Source of the DNA: Acinetobacter larvae
GTDB lineage: Bacteria; Pseudomonadota; Gammaproteobacteria; Pseudomonadales; Moraxellaceae
Length of the DNA stretch: 64,000 bases
Direction of reading: 5' to 3'
Assembly: GCF_001704115.1 (NCBI RefSeq)
Contig: NZ_CP016895.1
Location: 744,001-808,000 of the forward strand
The stretch's first letter is position 1, and each line of letters starts with the position of its first letter. A program made the position numbers and the translations under genes. Shown in pieces: positions 26,589-34,822 of this stretch. Below the pieces are notes generated by a model. The model made no database searches and was not told where the DNA came from. It saw only the letters and a list, made by a program, of their open reading frames with translations.

Positions 26589-27368
26589 GGTTCTCGTCTG
26601 GTTATTATGTTTTTTTTTGAACTGTATAGTACGACAAAAAATATGTATATACCTTTTGGGCGTATTTAGAGTGAATTTTATGTGATATTCAAATATGTCA
26701 ATTTAAATTTTGTAAGTATAGAAAATTGCCAGAAATACGGTTTATTTAGTGAATTAAAATATCGAAATTTAATGTTAAAGTCGCTTGGTCATCACGGCGG
26801 TCAAGTGACTTTGTGATCAAATGGTATTTATTTTTATTATTAAATTCAGTGTCTTATGGTTTTTGTTTTTTCTTTAAAATTAATTTATTCATTACAAAAG
26901 CTTAAATATAAATGGTTGATAAGTTGATCATGATCAGCGATACTACAAGGGTTTTAACGCGGTGCGATGGTGCTCGAAAATGAAAAACGCATTCATCTGG
27001 TGCTGCTCTAGTAAATAGTAAAGTAATTCCTAAAATAGTTTAGAAAGAGAGATATTTCTCAAATTATTTGCTCTTTGTATTACGCTAATTGTCGAAAGCT
27101 GTTAAAATAAACCCTGATTAAGTATGAGGATAAGTCGTTTACGTAATTCACATCGAGTAAATTTACTCAATTACAACGGAAATTGTAAGTAATTTTGTCA
27201 ATAATTTACTTGATTAAATTTATCAAGCACTTGGAAAAACTAAAAAGTGTTTGTATGATTCACGTGAGTGGCTTAAAAAAAATACTGGGTATATAGCAAG
27301 CTTATCTCAGGTAGCTAACGTATTTTAGGCTGAGCTTGAACAACATTTGTTATCTCTGGAGGAAATCC
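26589..27368. other. 780-bp A+T-rich region upstream of ompA
   Basis: Very A+T-rich, with the ompA promoter at its end (27231-27259) and three small inverted repeats in the leader side: GAGTAAATTTACTC (27155-27168), TTACAA/TTGTAA (27171-27188) and CTTGAT/ATCAAG (27209-27227). No coding region is supported. Confidence 0.5.
27231..27259 (+). promoter_or_regulatory. Probable sigma-70 promoter of ompA
   Basis: TTGGAA (27231-27236), 17-base spacer, TATGAT (27254-27259). Start would be about 27266, giving a ~100-base leader before the ATG. Fits a strongly expressed porin gene. Confidence 0.7.
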
Positions 27369-28430
27369 ATGAAATTGAGTCGTATTGCACTTGCTATGCT
27401 TGTTGCTGCGCCATTAGCTGCGGCTAATGCTGGTGTGACTGTAACTCCGTTGTTACTTGGTTACACGTTCCAAGACACTAAACACAATAACAGCCGAGAT
27501 CACCTCACAAACAATGGTGAGCTACAAGATGATTTATTTGTTGGTGCTGCGCTTGGTGTTGAATTAACTCCATGGTTAGGTTTTGAAGCTGAATATAACC
27601 AAGTTAAAGGTGATGTAGACGCTGCAAATCTTAACGGTGCAGAATACAAGCAAAGACAAATCAATGGTAACTTCTATGTTACTTCTGATTTAATCACTAA
27701 AAACTACGACAGCAAAATTAAGCCGTATGTACTTTTAGGTGGTGGTCACTATAAATATACATTCAGTGGTGCTAGTGATTCTGCTTTAGGTCGCGTAAAC
27801 CGTGGCTTGAAAGAAGAAGGTACCCTTGGTAATGCTGGTATCGGTGCATTCTGGCGCTTGAACGATGTATTGTCTCTACGTACTGAAGCACGTGCGACTT
27901 ATAACATCGATGAAGACTTCTGGAACTACACAGCACTTGCTGGTTTGAACGTTGTTCTTGGTGGTCACTTGAAACCTGCTGCTCCTGTAGCTGTGGTTGA
28001 GCCTGTTGCTCCTGTTGTTCCAGCTCCTGTAGTTGAACAGCCGAAAGAATTGACTGAAACATTGAACATGGAACTTCGCGTGTTCTTTGACATCAACAAG
28101 TCAAACATCAAAGACCAATACAAACCTGAAATCGCTAAAGTTGCTGAAAAACTTAACGAATATCCAAATGCAACTGCATCAATCGAAGGTCACACAGACA
28201 ATACTGGTCCACGTCAGTTGAACGAACGTCTATCTCTTGCACGTGCTAACTCTGTTAAATCTGCACTTGTAGGCGAGTACAACATCGACCCAGCTCGTTT
28301 GTCTACTCAAGGTTTTGCATGGGATAACCCAATTGCAGACAACAAAACTAAAGAAGGTCGTGCTATGAACCGTCGTGTATTCGCGACAATCGTAGGTAGC
28401 CGTACTGTTCTTGCGCAACCAGGTCAATAA
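27369..28430 (+). CDS. ompA: Outer-membrane protein OmpA
   Basis: A 353-aa abundant porin. Signal peptide cleaves after AANA (about residue 21); the eight-stranded barrel (22-195) begins [15 protein letters not shown] and ends near VLGG. A proline-rich linker ([15 protein letters not shown], about 200-225) leads to the OmpA/MotB-like peptidoglycan-binding domain (about 235-340), with [17 protein letters not shown] containing the diaminopimelate-binding Asp and [11 protein letters not shown] containing the Arg. The start is chosen for GGAGGAAATCC, immediately before; an ATG 33 bases upstream is not preferred. The family mediates envelope integrity, adherence and vesicle formation in Acinetobacter. 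A strong UUCG-loop terminator follows. Confidence 0.97.
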   Translation: MKLSRIALAMLVAAPLAAANAGVTVTPLLLGYTFQDTKHNNSRDHLTNNGELQDDLFVGAALGVELTPWLGFEAEYNQVKGDVDAANLNGAEYKQRQINGNFYVTSDLITKNYDSKIKPYVLLGGGHYKYTFSGASDSALGRVNRGLKEEGTLGNAGIGAFWRLNDVLSLRTEARATYNIDEDFWNYTALAGLNVVLGGHLKPAAPVAVVEPVAPVVPAPVVEQPKELTETLNMELRVFFDINKSNIKDQYKPEIAKVAEKLNEYPNATASIEGHTDNTGPRQLNERLSLARANSVKSALVGEYNIDPARLSTQGFAWDNPIADNKTKEGRAMNRRVFATIVGSRTVLAQPGQ

Positions 28431-28457
28431 GCCTAGCTTATTACCCTAGGATGATAT

Positions 28458-28485
28458 AAAACGGTTCTTCGGAACCGTTTTTTTA
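28458..28485 (+). terminator. Intrinsic terminator of ompA
   Basis: AAAACGGTTC (28458-28467), loop TTCG, GAACCGTTTT (28472-28481), then four T. The UUCG tetraloop makes it very stable. Confidence 0.95.
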
Positions 28486-28599
28486 TTGATGAAAAAAGTA
28501 CTAGAGCAAAAAGTCTAAAAGAAAGAAAAAACGATTGATCAACCAGAAATACTCAGTCACATGGCGTGACTGAGTTGGGTGATGATGGAAAGTGTTTAT

Positions 28600-29805
28600 T
28601 TAGCCTTTAACACATAGAACTTGCTTAAGCGTATGTACGACTTCAATTAAGTCTTGCTGATTCGCCATGACGTGTTGAATATCTTTGTACGCTGCTGGAA
28701 TCTCATCTACAACAGACTTGTCTTTACGACATTCTATGCCATTGGTCTGTGCAATAAGATCTTGTTGACTAAAGACTTGTTTGGCTTTGGAGCGGCTCAT
28801 TTTACGACCAGCACCGTGTGAACAAGAACAAAAAGACTCAGGATTGCCTTTGCCGCGAACAATAAAGGATTGTGCACCCATAGAACCTGGAATAATGCCA
28901 TATTCGCCTAAACCTGCCCGTATGGCACCTTTACGTGTTACATAGACTTCTTCACCAAAGTGCGTTTCTTTTTGCACATAATTATGATGACAGTTAATGG
29001 CTTCTTTGGTCATTTGAAAACTAGGTAGCAATGGACGAATTGCCTCTAGCACCAAACGCATCATTTCACGTCTATTTTCATAGGCATAGTGTTGAGCCCA
29101 TGCCACTGCTTCAACATAGTCGTCAAAGCTAGTCGAACCTTCAGCAAAATAAGATAAGTCTTTATCTGGCACATGTCCAAAACGATGTTGCGCTTCTTTC
29201 TTGGCACGTTCAATAAAATAAGTACCAATTACATTGCCTAAACCACGACTACCTGAATGTAGCATAATCCAAACATCTTGATTCTCATCGACACACAGTT
29301 CTATAAAGTGATTGCCTCCACCGAGTGTGCCTAACTGTTTCTGCCAAGTACTGTTAAAGTGTCTTAGCATACGCGTTAACGCAGGATGCTTACGTGTAAT
29401 CACTTGTAGTTGTTTGTCGAGTGGGCTGAGAGTAGAGGCTTTGGCTTTAATTTGTTTATGCATTTCAAAACCCACAGGAACTTTACGCTCAATTGCATTA
29501 CGCAACGCGCTTAAGTTGTCAGGAAGTTGAGCCGCTTTTAAACTCAAACGTAATGCATTCATACCACAACCAATATCAACCCCAACAGTCGCTGGAATAA
29601 TGGCATTTTTGGTCGGAACTACGCTGCCTACAGTCGCACCTTTACCAACATGTACATCAGGCATCACCGCAATATGTGAATGTACAAATTGCAGTTGTGC
29701 CATTTTTCGTAATTGAATCAGACTTTCTTCATCAACATCTTGGGTATAAATTTTTACGGGAACGCCATATACCGCTTTGGCGTTTAATATCATTTGTATG
29801 CCCAT
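28600..29805 (-). CDS. rtcB: RNA-splicing ligase RtcB
   Basis: A 401-aa GTP- and Mn-dependent ligase that joins 2',3'-cyclic phosphate and 5'-OH RNA ends, in tRNA or rRNA repair. Metal-binding residues lie in VMPDVHVGKGATVG, VGVDIGCGMNA (Cys), GTLGGGNHFIEL and HSGSRGLG; the GMP-accepting His is in CSHGAGRKMSR (about residue 335). The N-terminus is shorter than in archaeal forms, and the family length 380-410 fits. The ribosome-binding site at the start is weak; the region upstream carries a promoter, small ORF and terminator described below. The cyclase gene rtcA and the regulator rtcR are not adjacent, and sigma-54 sites are not seen. Confidence 0.95.
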   Translation of the reverse strand: MGIQMILNAKAVYGVPVKIYTQDVDEESLIQLRKMAQLQFVHSHIAVMPDVHVGKGATVGSVVPTKNAIIPATVGVDIGCGMNALRLSLKAAQLPDNLSALRNAIERKVPVGFEMHKQIKAKASTLSPLDKQLQVITRKHPALTRMLRHFNSTWQKQLGTLGGGNHFIELCVDENQDVWIMLHSGSRGLGNVIGTYFIERAKKEAQHRFGHVPDKDLSYFAEGSTSFDDYVEAVAWAQHYAYENRREMMRLVLEAIRPLLPSFQMTKEAINCHHNYVQKETHFGEEVYVTRKGAIRAGLGEYGIIPGSMGAQSFIVRGKGNPESFCSCSHGAGRKMSRSKAKQVFSQQDLIAQTNGIECRKDKSVVDEIPAAYKDIQHVMANQQDLIEVVHTLKQVLCVKG

Positions 29806-29853
29806 TATTTTTACTCGAACATTTTATAGTTGTTGTGCCCGTTTTTTAGTCAT

Positions 29854-29879
29854 AAAAAAACCTAGCCAAATGCTAGGTT
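29854..29879 (-). terminator. Intrinsic terminator between the rtcB leader and rtcB
   Basis: On the minus strand AACCTAGC (29879-29872), loop ATTTG, GCTAGGTT (29866-29859), followed by six to seven T. It sits about 50 bases before the rtcB ATG, so transcription from the leader promoter would often end here. Confidence 0.8.
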
Positions 29880-29943
29880 GTTTGCATTCGGGCACATGCG
29901 ATAATTTAAATGCACGTGTCCGTGAGTTGACGCATGCTATTTA

Positions 29944-29970
29944 TTAAGTGTTTATTTCCAAATTTTGCAT
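29944..29970 (-). CDS. Candidate eight-codon leader peptide upstream of rtcB
   Basis: ATG-CAA-AAT-TTG-GAA-ATA-AAC-ACT-TAA encodes MQNLEINT. The Shine-Dalgarno GAGGAGG ends five bases before the ATG, far stronger than that of rtcB. It could couple ribosome movement to the hairpins that follow. No runs of a single regulatory codon are present, so amino-acid attenuation is not clear. Confidence 0.35.
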   Translation of the reverse strand: MQNLEINT

Positions 29971-30029
29971 GACATCCTCCTCATTTATCTGTTGGCTAAA
30001 TTGTCAGAAATTGCAATTTAGTGCGGGCT

Positions 30030-30057
30030 ATTATAGACATAGATTTTAAGCCGTCAA
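30030..30057 (-). promoter_or_regulatory. Near-consensus sigma-70 promoter driving the rtcB leader
   Basis: On the minus strand TTGACG (30057-30052), a 16-base spacer, and TATAAT (30035-30030). Start about 30023. The -35 hexamer lies within one arm of the nested inverted repeat at 30049-30104. Confidence 0.65.
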
Positions 30058-30104
30058 GTCATCTCGCAAATTGCTTTGCGAAATATTGATCGCGCTTGAC
30101 GGCT
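30049..30104. repeat. Nested inverted repeat overlapping the leader promoter
   Basis: Outer arms AGCCGTCAAG (30049-30058) and CTTGACGGCT (30095-30104) are perfect complements; an inner hairpin TCGCAAA (30064-30070), loop TTGC, TTTGCGA (30075-30081) sits in between. It follows the lysP stop but lacks a T-run, so a plain terminator is unlikely. Possible operator or REP-like element. Confidence 0.6.
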
Positions 30105-30131
30105 GAATCTACTGATATGAATAGAATGGCT

Positions 30132-31607
30132 TTATATTTCGCGATCAGTATTCATTGGTTTAACATCCATGTCTTGGTAAGAAACTAATTTGGTTCTGTA
30201 TTTAAACTTATAACCTAACCAAATGACCAAGAATAATGGAATGGTAATATAGGTTGATAATAAACCGACCCAGTTAATTTTATCGCCGATAATGGCTTCG
30301 TAATTTTGTCCCAACACGATGATCGAACATAAAATAAATGCAAACCACGGTGCAAAAGGGAAGAACTTGGCACGGTAAGCGAGATCCTCAAGTTTATAGC
30401 CCTGAGCAATATAGCCTTTACGAAAGCGATAATGTGAAATGGCAATGCCGAGCCATACGATAAAGCCACACATACCCGACATATTGAGTAACCAAGTAAA
30501 GACTTGTTGTTCACCAATAAAAGTGGTTAAGAAGCACAGTGCTGCAACAGCGGTGGTTGCATATAAGGCATGCATGGGCACACCACGGCGATCAAGTTTG
30601 GCAAACCAGCGTGGCGCTTTACCATTTTGTGCCATGTTGAATAACATACGGGTTGAAGAATACATGCCTGAGTTACCCGCAGATAAAATGGCAGATAAAA
30701 TAACAGCATTCATCATACCTGCTGCAAAAGCAAAGCCAGCACGCTCTAAAATTAAGGTAAAAGGTGAAAGTGTAACGTTACCAACCGTACCTTCGGCGGC
30801 AAGATTAAGGTTTGGATCGGTATAGGCAATCAGCGTACCAATAATAAAAATACAGACAATATAAAATAATAGAATTCGCCAGAAAATCTGTTTGATGGCA
30901 AGTGGAATGGTTTTTTTAGGGTTTTTTGATTCACCTGCCGCGACTCCGACCATTTCAGTGCCTTGGAAGGAGAAACCTGCAACCATGGCAACACCAATCA
31001 TGGCTTGTAAACCACCGACAAAGGGTGCATCACCTGTGGTCCAGTTTTTCGCAATACTTTCTGTTGGTGACAGCATAATATTGGCGATCATATAGATGCC
31101 GACAATAATAAAGAAAATAATGGCAATAACTTTAATCAATGAAAATAAAAATTCACTTTCACCAAATCCACGGACGGTGAGCGCATTAATGCAGAAAATG
31201 ACGCCTAAAAATAAGGCACTCCAATAGAAACCGGGGATATCTGGTAGCCAAAATTTCATAATAAATTGGACGGCAACCAATTCAAAGGCAACTGTAATTG
31301 CCCAGTTATACCAATAGTTCCAGCCTAATGCAAAACCAAAGCCTTCTTCTACATATTTATTACCATAGGTAAAAAAAGCACCGGAAGTGGGGTTATGCGT
31401 GGCAAGTTCACCTAAGCTGGTCATCAAGAAGTAAATCATGATGCCGATTAATGCATAGGCCAGTAAAGCACCGCCAGGGCCTGCTTGACTGATGGTTGTT
31501 CCTGATGCCAAAAATAATCCGGTACCAATTGAACCACCAATCGCAATCATATTTAAGTGACGCGCGCCAAGCTTGCGCTGGAGTTTCCTGAGATCTGTGC
31601 TGCTCAT
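30132..31607 (-). CDS. lysP: Lysine-specific permease (amino-acid/polyamine/organocation family)
   Basis: A 491-aa permease of twelve membrane helices that resembles E. coli LysP along its full length. Matching stretches include LGARHLNMIAIGGSIGTGLF near residue 12-31, SGAFFTYGNKYVEEGFGFA, GWNYWYNWAITVAFELVA, FSFQGTEMVGVAAGES, and AISHYRFRKGY. It imports lysine by proton symport. The start MSSTDLRKLQRKL fits. No cadaverine-pathway genes are adjacent. It is followed by rsmC 18 bp upstream in reverse direction, i.e. the rsmC gene precedes it on the same strand; the two may be co-transcribed. Confidence 0.9.
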   Translation of the reverse strand: MSSTDLRKLQRKLGARHLNMIAIGGSIGTGLFLASGTTISQAGPGGALLAYALIGIMIYFLMTSLGELATHNPTSGAFFTYGNKYVEEGFGFALGWNYWYNWAITVAFELVAVQFIMKFWLPDIPGFYWSALFLGVIFCINALTVRGFGESEFLFSLIKVIAIIFFIIVGIYMIANIMLSPTESIAKNWTTGDAPFVGGLQAMIGVAMVAGFSFQGTEMVGVAAGESKNPKKTIPLAIKQIFWRILLFYIVCIFIIGTLIAYTDPNLNLAAEGTVGNVTLSPFTLILERAGFAFAAGMMNAVILSAILSAGNSGMYSSTRMLFNMAQNGKAPRWFAKLDRRGVPMHALYATTAVAALCFLTTFIGEQQVFTWLLNMSGMCGFIVWLGIAISHYRFRKGYIAQGYKLEDLAYRAKFFPFAPWFAFILCSIIVLGQNYEAIIGDKINWVGLLSTYITIPLFLVIWLGYKFKYRTKLVSYQDMDVKPMNTDREI

Positions 31608-31625
31608 GATAGGTCCTTATTCAAT

Positions 31626-32645
31626 CTATTCGTGCGCAAGGGCATAAATCACCTTAAAACCATTGTTATCCGCTTTAATATTGGTTTCAGTAAAGTGTTG
31701 CCCAATTAAGTTTGCATAATTTAAAAATCGATTGGCCACAATCCATAATTCACCCGGGTTTTTTAAATGTTGTCGGGCATAGTGGCATAAAGCTTCACTG
31801 GTATCATAATCGGTATGTATGCCTTGATGAAAGGGTGGATTGCTAATGATGGCATCCATTTTTTCAGGAATATCTTGGACTCCGGTGACTGCCACTATGT
31901 GTAATTGCTCGCTGTGTATTGCGTTTGCGGCAAAAGTCAGCTCGGTAGACTTAAGTGCGAAGGCATCGACATCTAATGCGTATATAATGTTGTTTAAATT
32001 AAACTTAGCGAGAAAACAAGCAATAATACCGGCACCACAACCAAAATCTGCCAACTGCCCTGATTTCACTTGTTCAAGATAGGGCAATAAAACCGCAGTC
32101 CCTGTATCAAGATGATCTTGGCTAAAGACCCCGGGTAGTGCACAAATCGTTAAGTTGTGCTGTTGATACTGTACCTGATATTTTTTGATCCAGCTGTCTA
32201 GGGGCTGTGCAATCACGGCTTGTGCTAATTGCATGCACCAGAGTTGGCAATGCCGTGCACTATCGAGCTTGATAGATTGACCATAGTGTTTGAGTTGTTT
32301 GGCTGCGCGCTCAATACCACCTTTTTTTTCACCCACTAATAACACGCGCTGTGTTGGCTTTAATAGGCTGAGTGCTTGGTTTAAGACATATTCCAGTAGA
32401 TTCTTTGATTTGGGAACATAAATAACCACTTGATCGTAGTTATTTTGCGGTGGTTGTACCGCAAAATAACTGGTATAGCCTAAGCCAATATGCGCTTGAT
32501 GATCCGCATAATTCCAACACCAGATCTCAGCATCAATTTTTACATCTAATGTACTCAATAATGCATCGGCAGGCGCATTAATAAACAGCACTCGTCCTGT
32601 TAAATAATCTTGCTGGCGAAGGATAACTTCACTACGTGGATCCAT
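31626..32645 (-). CDS. rsmC: 16S rRNA m2G1207 methyltransferase RsmC
   Basis: A 339-aa methyltransferase that modifies G1207 of 16S rRNA with SAM. It has two tandem related domains: an N-terminal pseudo-MTase (1-165) and a catalytic C-terminal MTase with motif [10 protein letters not shown] (about 198-206), the acidic motif [12 protein letters not shown] and the motif [15 protein letters not shown]. Length fits RsmC. It ends 18 bp before lysP on the same strand and begins about 40 bp downstream of the permease gene, giving a likely co-transcribed run of three minus-strand genes. Confidence 0.92.
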   Translation of the reverse strand: MDPRSEVILRQQDYLTGRVLFINAPADALLSTLDVKIDAEIWCWNYADHQAHIGLGYTSYFAVQPPQNNYDQVVIYVPKSKNLLEYVLNQALSLLKPTQRVLLVGEKKGGIERAAKQLKHYGQSIKLDSARHCQLWCMQLAQAVIAQPLDSWIKKYQVQYQQHNLTICALPGVFSQDHLDTGTAVLLPYLEQVKSGQLADFGCGAGIIACFLAKFNLNNIIYALDVDAFALKSTELTFAANAIHSEQLHIVAVTGVQDIPEKMDAIISNPPFHQGIHTDYDTSEALCHYARQHLKNPGELWIVANRFLNYANLIGQHFTETNIKADNNGFKVIYALAHE

Positions 32646-32687
32646 GATAGATACTCAAAACCTTATCGAATAATTGTGCTATGCATA

Positions 32688-34070
32688 TTATGCATCATCA
32701 TTTTTATGACCAGCAGGTAATAATAAATTGAGTAGCAGTGCTGCAATACCACCGGTCGCCACGCCAGAACTAAAAATATTACGGATGAGCTCGGGTAAGT
32801 GTTCTAAAATTTGTGGTACCTGTGCCACACCAAGACCCAGTGCTAAAGAAATTGCAATAATTAATAGCGCACGACGGTCTAACTGTATGCCAGCAAGGAT
32901 ATTAATACCGGATGCTGCCACTGCACCAAACATGACCATAACTGCGCCGCCCAAGACGGCTTGCGGAACAGCTTGAATAATACCTGCCACAGCAGGGAAT
33001 AGCCCTAAAATAATCAACATAAAAGCAATCCAAATCCCGACATAACGACTTGCTACGCCAGTTAATTGAATCACACCATTATTTTGTGCAAATACTGAGC
33101 TTGGGAAGGTATTAAATAGACCGGCGAGAAATGAATTGGCACCATTCACCAATACACCACCCTTGATGCGTTGCATCCACTGTGGCCCCGTCACGGCTTG
33201 ATTGGATATTTTAGAGGTTGCGGTAATATCACCAATGGCTTCTAAAGAGGTTACCAAATAAATAAATGCCATGGGAATAAATAAGCCCCAATCGAAGCTA
33301 ATACCAAAATGCATTGGCTGTGGAATTTGCAGCACTGGCGCATCTTGTAAACCTGAAAAATCTAGATGCCCCATAACACCCGCGAGCGCATAGCCGATTA
33401 ATAGTGCAATCAGAATAGCGGAACTTTTCACCCAAACAATACGAACGCGGTTTAATAAAATGATGATCGCCAACACTGTACAGGACATCATGAGATTGCT
33501 GCTATTGGCAAAGGTGTTGCTGCTCATCGCGGCATAGCCTCCACCCATGCTAATTAAGCCCTCTTTGATCAGGGTTAATCCAATCAATAACACCACAATT
33601 CCCGTCACCAAGGGAGTAATAAAATTTTTGACCCAAGGTAAAATACGCGAAACACCCATTTCAATAAAAGAACCGGCAATGACGACACCAAATATGGCGG
33701 CCATTACTTGATGAATCGGGGTGCCATGCGCAACCATGGCACTGCCTATACCGATGATTGGTCCAATAAAGTTAAAGCTAGTGCCTTGTACAATCAGTAA
33801 GCCAGCACCAAAAGGACCGACTTTTTTACATTGTAGAAAGGTCGCAATCCCGGAAATGATCAGAGACATGGACAGAATCATGTTGGTATCTTGTTTTGAA
33901 ACACCAAGTGCCAAACAGATCAATAAGCCGGGTGTGACAATGGGCACAATAATGGCCAGCAGATGTTGTAGTGCTGCAAAAAAAGCCACAATGGCACGTG
34001 GTTTGTCATTTAGACCATAGACTAAATCAATTGTTGTATCTGTTTTTTGAGGGGTGTTGGGAGTCGACAT
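32688..34070 (-). CDS. NCS2-family xanthine/uracil-type permease
   Basis: A 460-aa nucleobase:cation symporter-2 member, with about 14 membrane segments. Recognisable are the motif QGTSFNFIGPIIGIG near residue 95, PLVTGIVVLLIGLTL, and the NCS2 signature FAQNNGVIQLTGVASR near residue 325-340. These transport purines or uracil with protons. Xanthine specificity (XanP/XanQ) is suggested by the NNGVIQ segment but not certain. No purine-catabolic enzyme is adjacent. Genes rsmC and lysP follow on the same strand. Confidence 0.88.
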   Translation of the reverse strand: MSTPNTPQKTDTTIDLVYGLNDKPRAIVAFFAALQHLLAIIVPIVTPGLLICLALGVSKQDTNMILSMSLIISGIATFLQCKKVGPFGAGLLIVQGTSFNFIGPIIGIGSAMVAHGTPIHQVMAAIFGVVIAGSFIEMGVSRILPWVKNFITPLVTGIVVLLIGLTLIKEGLISMGGGYAAMSSNTFANSSNLMMSCTVLAIIILLNRVRIVWVKSSAILIALLIGYALAGVMGHLDFSGLQDAPVLQIPQPMHFGISFDWGLFIPMAFIYLVTSLEAIGDITATSKISNQAVTGPQWMQRIKGGVLVNGANSFLAGLFNTFPSSVFAQNNGVIQLTGVASRYVGIWIAFMLIILGLFPAVAGIIQAVPQAVLGGAVMVMFGAVAASGINILAGIQLDRRALLIIAISLALGLGVAQVPQILEHLPELIRNIFSSGVATGGIAALLLNLLLPAGHKNDDA

Positions 34071-34639
34071 GTTGCAGTAGGACCAAAATGATGGCGCTAT
34101 TCTAATCGAGTGTGACTAGGATGAAAACACTTAGACCTTGCTTGCTGCAATATTTTGTTTAAAAACAATTATTTAAAATCTAAAAAACGTCTTTAAGTTT
34201 CTGCGCTATAAGCTGAATGGTCGTTTATAGTTGGTTTTTAAAAGATTTTTACAGCATATTGGCTATTTTTTAAAAAATTAGCGCCTTGTTTTTTGCAATG
34301 CACTGCCCAAACTTGCAAACACGCTGCGATGATATTGCGTAAGCTATTTGGCGATGCGCGACGGCATGACAAGATATCAAAAGAGCCAGAGCGACCGTAT
34401 AAACTTGCCAAGGGGGTGAGAGCTGAATTCAACACATCTGGCAATGCGACCTAAGCCCAATGTTTCTGAAAATATTCAGCCTTTACAGTGCAAAGTGCAG
34501 GATGCGAAAGTATGATGCTTTGGATGGATTATGAAAACATCATATGAATCATATGAATTGTTAAAACATCATCAGACTGGGTAATACGAGACAGATTACC
34601 AAGGCATTCTGCATTCATATATTTACAGGAGTAAATTTG
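34071..34639. other. 569-bp spacer between the permease and the amidase unit
   Basis: A+T-rich. A minus-strand reading frame at 34238-34444 (68 codons) has no ribosome-binding site or recognised domain, and I do not call it. The promoters of the divergent units must lie here. Near its end is AGGAG at 34627-34631, serving the small gene at 34640. Confidence 0.45.
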
Positions 34640-34822
34640 ATGCAATGTAATGCAACAACATTGGTGCAACGCCAAAACATACAGGTCAATCCCAAAACAC
34701 AAGCTGAATTGGAACAACGCTGGTTGGGAATACAGCACTTAAAAAATAAAATACAAAGCACGGTGTCTGCCGATTCAGATATCGCATTGATTCAAGTGGC
34801 AGGAGATCAGCATGCTAGATAA
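34640..34822 (+). CDS. Small AtzG-like protein coupled to the amidase
   Basis: A 60-aa protein whose ATG at 34640 is preceded by AGGAG eight bases upstream, so translation is likely real. The layout is an N-terminal polar segment, a leucine-containing amphipathic helix (ELEQRWLGIQHLKNKI), and an end with a hydrophobic strand (SDIALIQVAG). This fits AtzG/DUF4089 proteins, which cap AtzE-like amidases in other bacteria; similarity is by size, layout and context, not by strong sequence match. Its last 11 bases overlap the amidase ATG (34812), so the two are translationally coupled. Confidence 0.6.
   Translation: MQCNATTLVQRQNIQVNPKTQAELEQRWLGIQHLKNKIQSTVSADSDIALIQVAGDQHAR

Larger units (their letters stand above)
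29854..30023 (-). ncRNA. Putative rtcB leader RNA / small RNA with an 8-codon reading frame
   Basis: A predicted start near 30023 and the terminator at 29854 define an RNA of about 170 bases. In order it holds: a 7-bp hairpin (TAAATTG/CAATTTA), GAGGAGG (29982-29976), then ATG at 29970 opening MQNLEINT and stop at 29944; an imperfect 11-bp stem (29922-29912 with 29899-29889, one A.C mismatch); and the terminator. The segment GUGCCCG in the second stem (29895-29889) is complementary to CGGGCAC just beyond the terminator (29841-29835), allowing an alternative pairing that encloses it. That layout is as expected of an attenuator; a freestanding small RNA is the other option. All this is read from sequence, with no expression data. 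Confidence 0.4.

Noticed and set aside
29881-29940. tRNA-like look of the hairpin segment before rtcB
   Set aside because: No acceptor stem, D- or T-loop consensus; only a single stem and a terminator are supported.
34238-34444. 68-codon minus-strand frame in the spacer before the amidase unit
   Set aside because: No Shine-Dalgarno, unusual composition, no recognisable domain. I leave the segment as spacer.
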